Below are positions 1 through 6,129 of a stretch of 11,696 nucleotides of DNA, one piece after another (position 1 is the first letter of the stretch; each line of letters starts with the position of its first letter). This DNA comes from an uncultured Flavobacteriales bacterium. GTDB taxonomy: Bacteria > Bacteroidota > Bacteroidia > Flavobacteriales_D > Sanyastnellaceae. A program made the translations under genes and the position numbers. Below the pieces are notes generated by a model. That model did no database searches, had not been told where the DNA came from, and saw only the letters and a program-made list of their open reading frames with translations. Location of the stretch: contig CALCNZ010000192.1 in assembly GCA_937897625.1 (NCBI GenBank), positions 1 through 11,696 of the forward strand, given 5' to 3'.

Positions 1-272
1 CCGCTGCAATGCGGATGAGCATTTACGTCATTGGGAACGCCATGAGTTGCCCAACGAGTGTGTCCAATTCCAATATGAGAAAGCGGCTTAACAGAACCCA
101 CTACATTTTCTAAATCCACAACTTTCCCTTTGCATTTTTTTACAACGAGTTCGCCGTTTTCAATGTATGCCATACCAGCGCTGTCGTAACCGCGGTATTC
201 TAATCTGCTAAGTCCTTTAATTACCTTTTCGTAAACAGGTTCATTTCCGAGATAACCAACAATTCCACACAT
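1..272 (-). CDS. glmS: Glucosamine-6-phosphate synthase, N-terminal part (partial, runs off left edge)
   Basis: Glutamine--fructose-6-phosphate aminotransferase makes glucosamine-6-phosphate in the cytoplasm, the first step toward UDP-GlcNAc for peptidoglycan and lipid A. Only the first 90 codons lie in the window. The protein begins MCGIVGYLG, so the catalytic N-terminal Cys2 of class II glutamine amidotransferases is exposed once Met is removed. It continues with LEYRGYDSAG (about residues 24-33) and HTRWATHG (71-78), in which Arg73 and Trp74 are the usual glutamine-site residues. The start is fixed by the need for Cys at position 2. The sugar-isomerase (SIS) domains would lie outside the window. 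The gene follows the DUF4270 lipoprotein gene by 11 bp and probably shares its transcript. GlmS is separated from PurF and asparagine synthetase by the MCGIVGY...RGYDSAG pattern. Confidence 0.96.
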   Translation of the reverse strand, partial: MCGIVGYLGNEPVYEKVIKGLSRLEYRGYDSAGMAYIENGELVVKKCKGKVVDLENVVGSVKPLSHIGIGHTRWATHGVPNDVNAHPHCS

Positions 273-283
273 ATAAAATGAGA

Positions 284-1585
284 TTAGTTTGAATAAGTAA
301 TAATCAAGCGCAAATTTTGCATTTTATCTTCAGAAAAATCAGGTCCGTGAATTACGGTTCTGTTTACTGAAACCCCCGCCGCACCTGAAACAATGAACAA
401 GGGTTTATTTTCTAAATCGCCTGAAATTACTTTTTGAATGTATTGTGTAATATTCAGTCTATAACGTTTGTTTGTTAGTTCAACCCCACCGCCAATAGTT
501 CCACTGAACTGATCGGGTAAGGCAACAAGATTACCTTCGTCGTTTTGATAGAAAATAAAAATCTGCGAAGAGGGTGCATATCGTGCGTCTACATCAAAAG
601 GAATAATAAGTTCCGCCCTGTTTACAATTCTTCCCGCATTCAATTGCAGATCTAACAAATGCGGAAGATCTAATTTAATTTTTGTACCCGCGCCAGCTTG
701 AAGAAACAATTGCGATTGATTTGCAAGGGTGTCTGCAGTGTTTAATTCTTGAAGTACTGGTTGTGCAGCGAATTGATAGAAATGTTGTAGGTGTGAATAT
801 CTCCCACAATCGGAGGTTACAGGAAATTCGTAAAAGGTAGTATCTGCTAACCCTCCATTATCGAAGCGGTAGTAAACCGTTATTTTACTATTGATATTTG
901 TTAAATCAAGGCCAACAACTCCCATGGGGTATGACCCGGCTTCAACTTTTAATCCTTTGAAGTAAGTTTGGAAATTTTCATCGGATTCTAAAGCAGTTGA
1001 ATCTGAAGGGTGCAGCAGTCTAGAACCTAGGCTCGTTTTCAATGGAATTCGAAGTTGTGGAGCAAGAGAATCTTGTGTTCCAAAGAAGTAAGTTTTCGGT
1101 CTGAATTCAAACATTTGCTGCGGATCTTCCAACAAATTTTCATTAAGCACAGGGGCATTATATGAACTATTGAAACCTGCAGTTTTGGGTAAGTCTGCAC
1201 TCAACTCTTTCACTGATAAATAACCCTCTCCCAAAGAACCGTATGAATAACCACTATAGGCGACGGAAAAAATTACAGAGTCGACTTCGAAAGTTTCAGG
1301 AAAACTTGGGCTTGCTCCTGAAAGTACGAATTGAGTGGCGAAACAGGCAATCGTTCTTCCAAAGGTGTCGTCTGAATATGAGCCGAGCAAACAAGCCGAA
1401 AGCTCGTCTGTAGATAACGTGTCTTCGCGAACAGTAAAACTAACAATGCTTGCCGTGTCTGTTTGATTGGCGTTCAAAACATCTTCTTGAGGAAGTAGTC
1501 CGTCTGCTTGTAAATCCGTAGGTTTTTTACAGGCGTTGAAAACAACGATAGCAAAGGCGCAGAGCAAGAAGAGGGTGTTCCTCAT
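284..1585 (-). CDS. DUF4270-type lipoprotein
   Basis: The product is 433 residues. It opens with a lipoprotein signal peptide: a basic start (MRN), a hydrophobic stretch at about 5-17, and a lipobox FNAC with the modified cysteine at residue 19, followed by KKPTD. It is therefore probably anchored in the outer membrane. The rest is soluble and beta-rich, with no transmembrane segment after the signal. Overall layout and position, between a one-domain starch-synthase homologue and glmS, match the DUF4270 family of Bacteroidota as I remember it; the biochemical role of that family is not known to me. The start is the first ATG, 3 bp after the stop of the upstream gene, which points to translational coupling. 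No surface-export signal of acidic residues follows the cysteine, so the facing side is uncertain. The family call rests on memory of sequence pattern and synteny. Confidence 0.8.
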   Translation of the reverse strand: MRNTLFLLCAFAIVVFNACKKPTDLQADGLLPQEDVLNANQTDTASIVSFTVREDTLSTDELSACLLGSYSDDTFGRTIACFATQFVLSGASPSFPETFEVDSVIFSVAYSGYSYGSLGEGYLSVKELSADLPKTAGFNSSYNAPVLNENLLEDPQQMFEFRPKTYFFGTQDSLAPQLRIPLKTSLGSRLLHPSDSTALESDENFQTYFKGLKVEAGSYPMGVVGLDLTNINSKITVYYRFDNGGLADTTFYEFPVTSDCGRYSHLQHFYQFAAQPVLQELNTADTLANQSQLFLQAGAGTKIKLDLPHLLDLQLNAGRIVNRAELIIPFDVDARYAPSSQIFIFYQNDEGNLVALPDQFSGTIGGGVELTNKRYRLNITQYIQKVISGDLENKPLFIVSGAAGVSVNRTVIHGPDFSEDKMQNLRLIITYSN

Positions 1586-1588
1586 GAC

Positions 1589-2416
1589 TTAATCTATCAA
1601 AATTGGTTTTGCAGCATGAACGGTATCAAAAAACTCATCGATTGCACTATGGAAATCTTCACATTCATAAGCTTTTAAAACCGGAACGCTAAGTGTATTA
1701 ACTTCTTCCATTAGTTTTGGATTAATGTCAGCATCGTGAATAACTACTCCGTCAGCATGAGCAAGAGCAACTTTCATAAGGTTAACATAATTGGAAGTAG
1801 AAAGATCTCCGAGGTATTGCGCACCAACTTGATCGAATTGAACTTTTTTAGAAAGCCCTTTGTCAATTGAGCCAGCGAAATCGTCTTTGTACAAAGAGAT
1901 TACTATTTTACTGTCTGCAAAATGTGGGTCTCCTGCGAAAACGTGCTTCACGTATAGTGGCATTAAAGCAGAGAACCAACCGTGGCAGTGAACGATATCT
2001 GGAGCCCAGCCTAATTTTTTCACCGTTTCCAACACTCCTTTCGAAAAGAAAATCATTCGCTCTCCATTGTCGGAGAATGGTTTTCCTGCTTCATCGTGCA
2101 AATAAGCTTTTCGGTGGAAAAACTCTTCATTGTCGATAAAGTAAACCTGCAAACGAATTTGTGGAATACTGGCTACCTTAATAATCAATGGGTGGTCTGT
2201 ATCGTCTACAATTAAATTCATTCCTGACAAGCGAATAACTTCATGCAGTTGGTGTCTGCGTTCGTTAATCTTTCCAAATCGCGGCATGAAAATGCGCGTT
2301 TCCTTGCCTCTTTCGTGCATGGCTTGTGGGATTTGACGAACTTGATTCGCTATTGTCGATTCCGGGGTGAATGGAAAAATTTCTTGACTTACAAAAAGAA
2401 CTTTTGTTTTTTGCAT
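1589..2416 (-). CDS. Glycogen/starch synthase N-terminal (GT5) domain protein, single domain
   Basis: The product is 275 residues and corresponds to only the N-terminal Rossmann-like half of GT5 glycogen synthases, which are usually about 480 residues. Recognisable parts are the start KVLFVSQEIFPF (5-16), RIFMPRFGKINERRHQLHEV (41-60), VYFIDNEEFF (91-100), DNGERMIFFSKGVLE (116-130) and DIVHCHGWFSALMPLYVK (140-157), the last matching the DVVHaHDW region of GlgA. The canonical K-[TV]-G-G loop that binds ADP-glucose is missing; PFTPESTIANQVRQIP stands in its place. The C-terminal GT-B half is absent, and the next gene begins 3 bp after the stop, so this is not a recent break. Proteins of this length annotated as starch synthase are common in Bacteroidota (from memory). 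Catalysis is doubtful; a regulatory or sugar-sensing role is possible. It is first in a likely operon with the DUF4270 gene and glmS. Confidence 0.85.
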   Translation of the reverse strand: MQKTKVLFVSQEIFPFTPESTIANQVRQIPQAMHERGKETRIFMPRFGKINERRHQLHEVIRLSGMNLIVDDTDHPLIIKVASIPQIRLQVYFIDNEEFFHRKAYLHDEAGKPFSDNGERMIFFSKGVLETVKKLGWAPDIVHCHGWFSALMPLYVKHVFAGDPHFADSKIVISLYKDDFAGSIDKGLSKKVQFDQVGAQYLGDLSTSNYVNLMKVALAHADGVVIHDADINPKLMEEVNTLSVPVLKAYECEDFHSAIDEFFDTVHAAKPILID

Positions 2417-2448
2417 AGAGATGTTTAGGTTTGCCTGAATTCAGTTTG

Positions 2449-2456
2449 CAAAGATA
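2449..2456 (-). promoter_or_regulatory. Candidate -7 element for the GT5-DUF4270-glmS operon
   Basis: Read on the minus strand this is TATCTTTG, a full match to the Bacteroidota sigma-A -7 consensus TAnnTTTG. It lies 32 nt upstream of the GT5-domain start codon. The -33 element is weak: the best candidate is GTTG at 2480-2483 with a 23-nt spacer, slightly longer than usual. No comparably good element was found facing panC in the same 89-bp divergent region. Confidence 0.5.
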
Positions 2457-2505
2457 TTATAAATCTTTTTTGAATTTTGCAACTTTTTGGCCTTAAAATA
2501 CTGAA

Positions 2506-3372
2506 ATGAAGGGAACTTCGTGCGAATTAGCTGTTTTACAGCATGTTGATGAGATGATGGCGTTTAGCACGAAGTGCAGAAACGAAAACCAAACAATTGG
2601 TTTTGTGCCTACAATGGGCGCTTTGCATGAAGGCCACTTGTCTTTAATTGCCGCAGCAAGAGAAAACTGTGATATTGTTGTTTGTTCCATTTTTGTAAAT
2701 CCCACGCAATTCAACGATCCGAACGATCTTTTGTTGTATCCGAGAACGGAGGAGGCCGATATTATTCTTTTGAAGGAAGCAGGATGCGATGTTGTTTTCG
2801 TTCCAAGTGTTTCTGAAATGTATCCGGAAGGACAAGAGGTGAAAGACTATAATTTCGGAACGCTAACAACGGAGTGGGAAGGCCGCTATAGACCAGGTCA
2901 TTTCAACGGAGTAATTACGGTGGTGAAACGTTTGTTTGAAATTGTACTTCCACATAAATCTTTTTTTGGCAAGAAAGATTTCCAACAGTTTTCTGTTATT
3001 CGGGAGTGGGTAATGCGCTATGAAATAGGAGTGGATATTATAGGTTGTGATACTATTCGCGCCTCTGGCGGATTGGCATTAAGTTCAAGAAATAAAAGGC
3101 TTTCGATAGAGCAAGCCGCTCTGGCGACAGCGTTTTCAAAGGCTCTTTCATACATTGAGGAACACAAGCATTTCAACAATGTGAAGGAGCTTATTGAAGA
3201 AGCAACATTGCGGTTTATTCAAAAAGAGTCCATAGAACTTCAGTATTTCACAATTGCAAACTCAGAGACACTTGAGCCCTTGGAAAACATTTCAGACGCA
3301 AAGAAACAAGTTGCTTTGATAGCCGGTTTTATCGGCGGAGTTCGACTAATAGATGAATTGGAATTGAACTAA
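2506..3372 (+). CDS. panC: Pantothenate synthetase (pantoate--beta-alanine ligase)
   Basis: This enzyme joins pantoate and beta-alanine with ATP, via a pantoyl-adenylate, to give pantothenate for coenzyme A synthesis in the cytoplasm. The 288-residue protein is close to the family's usual 280-290. The signature is FVPTMGALHEGH (33-44), with the HIGH-type histidines His41 and His44. It is followed by FVNPTQF (63-69), EGRYRPGHFNGV (125-136), FFGKKDFQQ (153-161, Lys157, Asp158 and Gln161 of the active site) and LALSSRN (190-196, Ser193 and Arg195). All key residues are present. The usual READG before the last motif reads RASGG, a mild divergence. The N-terminal segment before the first strand is somewhat long (about 30 residues), but no better internal start is seen. 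It is divergent from the GT5-domain gene, and its stop overlaps that of the convergent symporter. Confidence 0.97.
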   Translation: MKGTSCELAVLQHVDEMMAFSTKCRNENQTIGFVPTMGALHEGHLSLIAAARENCDIVVCSIFVNPTQFNDPNDLLLYPRTEEADIILLKEAGCDVVFVPSVSEMYPEGQEVKDYNFGTLTTEWEGRYRPGHFNGVITVVKRLFEIVLPHKSFFGKKDFQQFSVIREWVMRYEIGVDIIGCDTIRASGGLALSSRNKRLSIEQAALATAFSKALSYIEEHKHFNNVKELIEEATLRFIQKESIELQYFTIANSETLEPLENISDAKKQVALIAGFIGGVRLIDELELN

Positions 3373-4838
3373 ACGTTTTCCTCTTCTGCGTTGTAATTTT
3401 TTTCTTCCCAACGATTAACAGCCACGGCTGCTACAGCGTTTCCAACCACGTTGGTAGCAGATCTTCCCATGTCTAAAACATGATCAACTCCGAGTAATAA
3501 AAGCAATCCAGCTTCAGGTATTCCAAACGTTGCTAGGGTTCCGGCAATTACAACAAGGGATGCACGTGGAACCCCAGCAATACCTTTACTTGTTACCATA
3601 AGTGTTAAAAGCATAGCAGCTTGATCGGCCCAACTGAGATCGATTCCATAACTCTGTGCAATGAATAAACTTGCGAAAGTCATGTACATCATGCTTCCAT
3701 CTAAATTAAAACTGTAACCGAGAGGCAGCACAAAACTTACAATTCGATTTCTGCATCCGAAACGCTCCAACTCTTCTAACAGTTTAGGATATGCTGCTTC
3801 GCTCGATGCAGTTGAGAAAGCAAGAAGTAAAGGAGATTTTATTCGTGCAGCTAATTGTATTACACGTTTTCCAACAATAAGGAAGGCTACGAAAAGGAGC
3901 ACAGCCCATAGTAAGAAAAGTCCGCTGTAAAATTCACCAATGAAGAGTGCGTATGAAGAGAGAACACCAATTCCTTTTTTCGCTACAACAGAGGTCATGG
4001 CTGCAAATACTGCAAAGGGCGCAACATACATAACCATGGAGGTTATTCGAAGCATAACGTGCCCCAAGGCGTCCATAGCTTTCACAATGATTTCTCCTTT
4101 TTTTCCAAGTGCAGCTGTGGCTGTTCCAAAGAAAAGAGCGAAGATTACAATTTGAAGAATTTCATTCGAAGCCATCGATTCAATAACGCTCGATGGCACT
4201 ATGTGAACGACAAATCCTTTGAGAGTTAATGCTGCTTTGTCGATGCCTGATTCCATGGCTTCCGGTGGAAGAGGAACTTGAAGCGATTTTCCAGGTTGAT
4301 AAAGATTTACTAATAACGCTCCCAATAATAGAGAAATGAAAGAAGCAGAAATAAACCACAGCATTGTTTTTCCACCGATTCTCCCCACGGTTTTCATATC
4401 TCCCAATTTGGCTACTCCTGCAACGAGTGTGGCCAATACGAGTGGCGCTATGATCATTTTTATTAGACGAAGAAAGACATCTGTGAAGATGGAAAGTATT
4501 TCAAGTATTTTTTTTAAGGTTGCGTTTTGCGATTCAGAAACATCGATGCTTTTTTGATATTTTGCTAATTCGGTCGGAGAATTTTTTGATTTGTTAATGC
4601 ATTTCAGCGCTGCTTCATACTTCTCGTTTTCTGAAATCGAATCGTTAGATAAGATAGAATTTAGTTCGGAAGAAGCAGATACCTGCTGAGTAGCTATATC
4701 TTTTGAAAGCAGTTCTAAAGCCTCTTTTTTTGTCTTTTGAGCAGGTGAAGGATAAGAAACGTTAAGGGCGTAACCAGCACCAATACCAATGAACAATGCA
4801 ATAAATATCCAAGTAGAAAGACCTCCGAATTTTTTCAT
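3369..4838 (-). CDS. Dicarboxylate/amino acid:cation symporter (DAACS, SLC1-like)
   Basis: The 489-residue inner-membrane transporter belongs to the family of GltP, GltT and DctA, which import glutamate, aspartate or C4-dicarboxylates with Na+ or H+. TM1 is about 9-26, TM2 about 113-141, and further helices follow to about 473. Hairpin 1 has STASSEAAYP (342-351), the TM7 motif is NLDG (378-381) and hairpin 2 is near 415-440. TM8 reads DMGRSATNVVGN (456-467). The conserved Asp456, Arg459 and Asn463 (GltPh D394, R397, N401) suggest an acidic substrate. The position of GltPh D405, a sodium ligand, is Asn467, as I recall for DctA-type proteins. A hydrophilic stretch of about 80 residues (28-107) separates TM1 from TM2, against roughly 15 in GltPh, and should lie in the periplasm. 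Substrate is not settled, so no gene symbol is given. Confidence 0.93.
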   Translation of the reverse strand: MKKFGGLSTWIFIALFIGIGAGYALNVSYPSPAQKTKKEALELLSKDIATQQVSASSELNSILSNDSISENEKYEAALKCINKSKNSPTELAKYQKSIDVSESQNATLKKILEILSIFTDVFLRLIKMIIAPLVLATLVAGVAKLGDMKTVGRIGGKTMLWFISASFISLLLGALLVNLYQPGKSLQVPLPPEAMESGIDKAALTLKGFVVHIVPSSVIESMASNEILQIVIFALFFGTATAALGKKGEIIVKAMDALGHVMLRITSMVMYVAPFAVFAAMTSVVAKKGIGVLSSYALFIGEFYSGLFLLWAVLLFVAFLIVGKRVIQLAARIKSPLLLAFSTASSEAAYPKLLEELERFGCRNRIVSFVLPLGYSFNLDGSMMYMTFASLFIAQSYGIDLSWADQAAMLLTLMVTSKGIAGVPRASLVVIAGTLATFGIPEAGLLLLLGVDHVLDMGRSATNVVGNAVAAVAVNRWEEKNYNAEEENV

Positions 4839-4852
4839 AAAGAAAATTTTTT

Positions 4853-4860
4853 CGAAGATA
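4853..4860 (-). promoter_or_regulatory. Candidate -7 element for the symporter gene
   Basis: On the minus strand the sequence is TATCTTCG, one base from TAnnTTTG and identical to the element upstream of the purF-like gene. It lies in the 32-bp gap after the 97-residue gene, 14 nt before the symporter ATG. I could not find a convincing -33 element. If real, the symporter can be transcribed independently of the small gene upstream. Confidence 0.35.
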
Positions 4861-4870
4861 GCGCCTAAGG

Positions 4871-5164
4871 TTACAATTCGTCTTTGAGGCGTTGAAGAAT
4901 TTTTCTTTCAATTGAGCTGGTGATTCCAGGTAAACCAATACCCAATTTATTGGAGCAACGAACTTCAACTCCAACATTTTCGTCTTCTTCGATAATTCGA
5001 ATAACACAAGTTCTGCCTATCGCAAAAAACCGCAATCCTTGTTGGGCATAGATGAACCCTTTTCTATCGTTTATATCTCGGATATAAAACCGTTCTCTGT
5101 GAAGCAGGTCTGTAAGTGCGTTAATAACCGCGTGTTTTGTGCAATGAAAAGTTCCTTTTTGCAA
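4871..5164 (-). CDS. Uncharacterised 97-residue protein, TTG start
   Basis: I do not recognise this protein with confidence. It has no signal peptide or membrane segment and is probably cytoplasmic. The layout is an amphipathic helix (HAVINALTDLLHRE, 11-24), beta-like segments (FYIRDINDRKGFIYAQ, RFFAIGRTCVIRIIEE, VGVEVRCSN) and a C-terminal helix (SSIERKILQRLKDEL). This helix, strand, strand, strand, helix order resembles small Bacteroidota proteins of unknown function; that likeness is an impression only. The frame has no ATG anywhere: the start must be TTG at 5162-5164, or a rarer codon, because an in-frame TAA lies about 20 nt upstream and there is no internal Met, GTG or TTG near the N-terminus. 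The reading frame is otherwise intact and the composition protein-like. An inverted repeat ends only a few bases before the start. It lies 32 bp upstream of the symporter gene. Confidence 0.68.
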   Translation of the reverse strand: MQKGTFHCTKHAVINALTDLLHRERFYIRDINDRKGFIYAQQGLRFFAIGRTCVIRIIEEDENVGVEVRCSNKLGIGLPGITSSIERKILQRLKDEL

Positions 5165-5166
5165 AA

Positions 5167-5223
5167 TTAAAGGGAGATTAGGTTAAGGTTAGGATTCTAA
5201 AATTAAAACCTAACTCCCTTTAA
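5167..5223 (-). terminator. Long hairpin between the plug gene and the 97-residue gene, probable terminator
   Basis: The arms are 5167-5184 and 5207-5223. They pair over 17 bp with a single bulged base (A5177) and a loop of 22 nt. Core pairing is AAAGGGAG with CTCCCTTT, then TTAGGTT with AACCTAA. On the minus strand the stem is followed by the U-rich run ATTTTG, so it could end transcription of the plug gene. The U-run is short, and the start codon of the next minus-strand gene lies inside it. An RNA structure controlling that gene is therefore also possible. Confidence 0.6.
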
Positions 5224-5266
5224 ACCAAAACATTTAGAAAAAACAAAGTGTTATTACATCACTCCT

Positions 5267-5977
5267 TTACTTTTTTTCTCGGGCAGCGTCTCGGAATGAC
5301 TTGGTGTCAATAATTACATACCCTCCGGTGCTATCGCCATACTTGGCCGGAACACCACCTGTGTATACTGTAATGTTATTTATTCCGCTCGACGGAATGT
5401 TTAGCGGACTTCCGTAAATCTTCACTCCGTCGATGTAGTAAACGACGCTACCAGAGCGACTTCCACGGAAATAGAGTTCTTCACCGCGATCGCTGGTTTT
5501 AATATCGCTAGACATAGAAGAAAGGATAGCCTTTAAAGAACCGCCATTCGCAGCAGCGTTGTCTTTAAGTTCTTTCGCTCCAAGAGATATTGCTGTTCCT
5601 CCGTTGATATCAATGAGGGCTTTAGGAGCGCGAATAATAACAGGTCCACCCGTTCCGTAGCTAGCCGCAGACAAAGTGAAGTCAGATAATTTTTGAATTT
5701 GATCTGATTTAACTTGAACATCACTTACCTGAAGTTGGTTATAACCGATAAGGTCGTAAAAGAGGGTGTAGGTGCCTGGCTCAACTCCATTGATGCGATA
5801 AACGCCTCTTTCATCAGTAGCAGCGCCCACTACAATTCCATTGTTTTCTGCACGTACTATTACGCCTGCAATTGGATTGTAGTTTTCGTCAAGTATTTTT
5901 CCGAATATTTCACCGTGTGATTGTGCAGCCATTCCAAAGGAAATAAGCAAGCTTGCGAGGAGTGTTATTGTTTTCAT
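5267..5977 (-). CDS. Secreted CarboxypepD_reg and TonB-plug domain protein without a beta-barrel
   Basis: The 236-residue product starts with a signal peptide (hydrophobic 4-16, likely cleavage after MAA at about 18), so it is exported to the periplasm. Residues about 22-104 form a carboxypeptidase-regulatory-like beta domain (GEIFGKILDENYNPIAGVIV, then GTYTLFYDLIGYNQLQ). Residues about 112-226 are a TonB-dependent receptor plug, with ELYFRGSRSG (167-176), VYYIDGVKI (179-187) and ITVYTGGVPAKYGDSTGGY (202-220). This is the N-terminal layout of SusC-like receptors, which continue for some 600-800 residues as a barrel. Here the protein stops soon after the plug with RDAAREKK, and no barrel remnant follows: a hairpin and an unrelated gene come next. 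It may be a natural stand-alone plug rather than a truncation. No SusD partner is nearby, and the ligand is unknown. Confidence 0.88.
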   Translation of the reverse strand: MKTITLLASLLISFGMAAQSHGEIFGKILDENYNPIAGVIVRAENNGIVVGAATDERGVYRINGVEPGTYTLFYDLIGYNQLQVSDVQVKSDQIQKLSDFTLSAASYGTGGPVIIRAPKALIDINGGTAISLGAKELKDNAAANGGSLKAILSSMSSDIKTSDRGEELYFRGSRSGSVVYYIDGVKIYGSPLNIPSSGINNITVYTGGVPAKYGDSTGGYVIIDTKSFRDAAREKK

Positions 5978-6025
5978 AATCTTTAATTTTTCTCTAAACT
6001 ACTTTTTAGAATGCATGGATTTTTT

Positions 6026-6055
6026 CAAAGAATATTGAAAAATTACTTTTCCAAA
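6026..6055 (-). promoter_or_regulatory. Weak candidate promoter for the plug gene
   Basis: On the minus strand TTTG (6052-6055) is followed 17 nt later by TATTCTTTG (6026-6034), which is the Bacteroidota -7 box with one extra base between TA and TTTG. The spacing between the two TTTG elements is 22 nt, slightly under the usual value. The leader to the ATG would be about 45 nt. The rest of this divergent region is AT-rich with no other clear element facing this way. Confidence 0.3.
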
Positions 6056-6075
6056 CACATAAATGATTTTAATTC

Positions 6076-6108
6076 TTTCAAACATTCACGATGCATGGAC
6101 TATCTTCG
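6076..6108 (+). promoter_or_regulatory. Candidate promoter of the purF-like gene
   Basis: The -7 element TATCTTCG is at 6101-6108 and a -33-like TTTC is at 6076-6079, with a 21-nt spacer. Each differs by one base from the Bacteroidota consensus (TTTG, TAnnTTTG). Transcription would begin near 6115. That excludes the upstream in-frame ATG at 6091 and supports the start at 6130. Confidence 0.5.
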
Positions 6109-6129
6109 CCGCAAATTATTTTTCACTCC

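Noticed and set aside
5162..5169. Minus-strand TAATTTTG, a match to the -7 consensus
   Set aside because: It covers the only possible start codon of the 97-residue gene, and no -33 element exists upstream, so transcription from it would exclude the start.
5185..5206. AGGTTA-like short direct repeats in and next to the hairpin loop
   Set aside because: Only two or three imperfect units, explained by overlap with the stem arm; not a repeat array.
6011..6099. Direct repeat ATGCATGGA at 6011-6019 and 6091-6099
   Set aside because: Nine bases in a single pair, with a palindromic ATGCAT core; it fits chance, and no third copy or symmetry with the promoters is seen.
6091..6129. Upstream in-frame ATG giving a 13-residue longer PurF-like protein
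   Set aside because: The candidate -7 box overlaps this stretch, and the family start pattern MSDxIKHECG begins at 6130.
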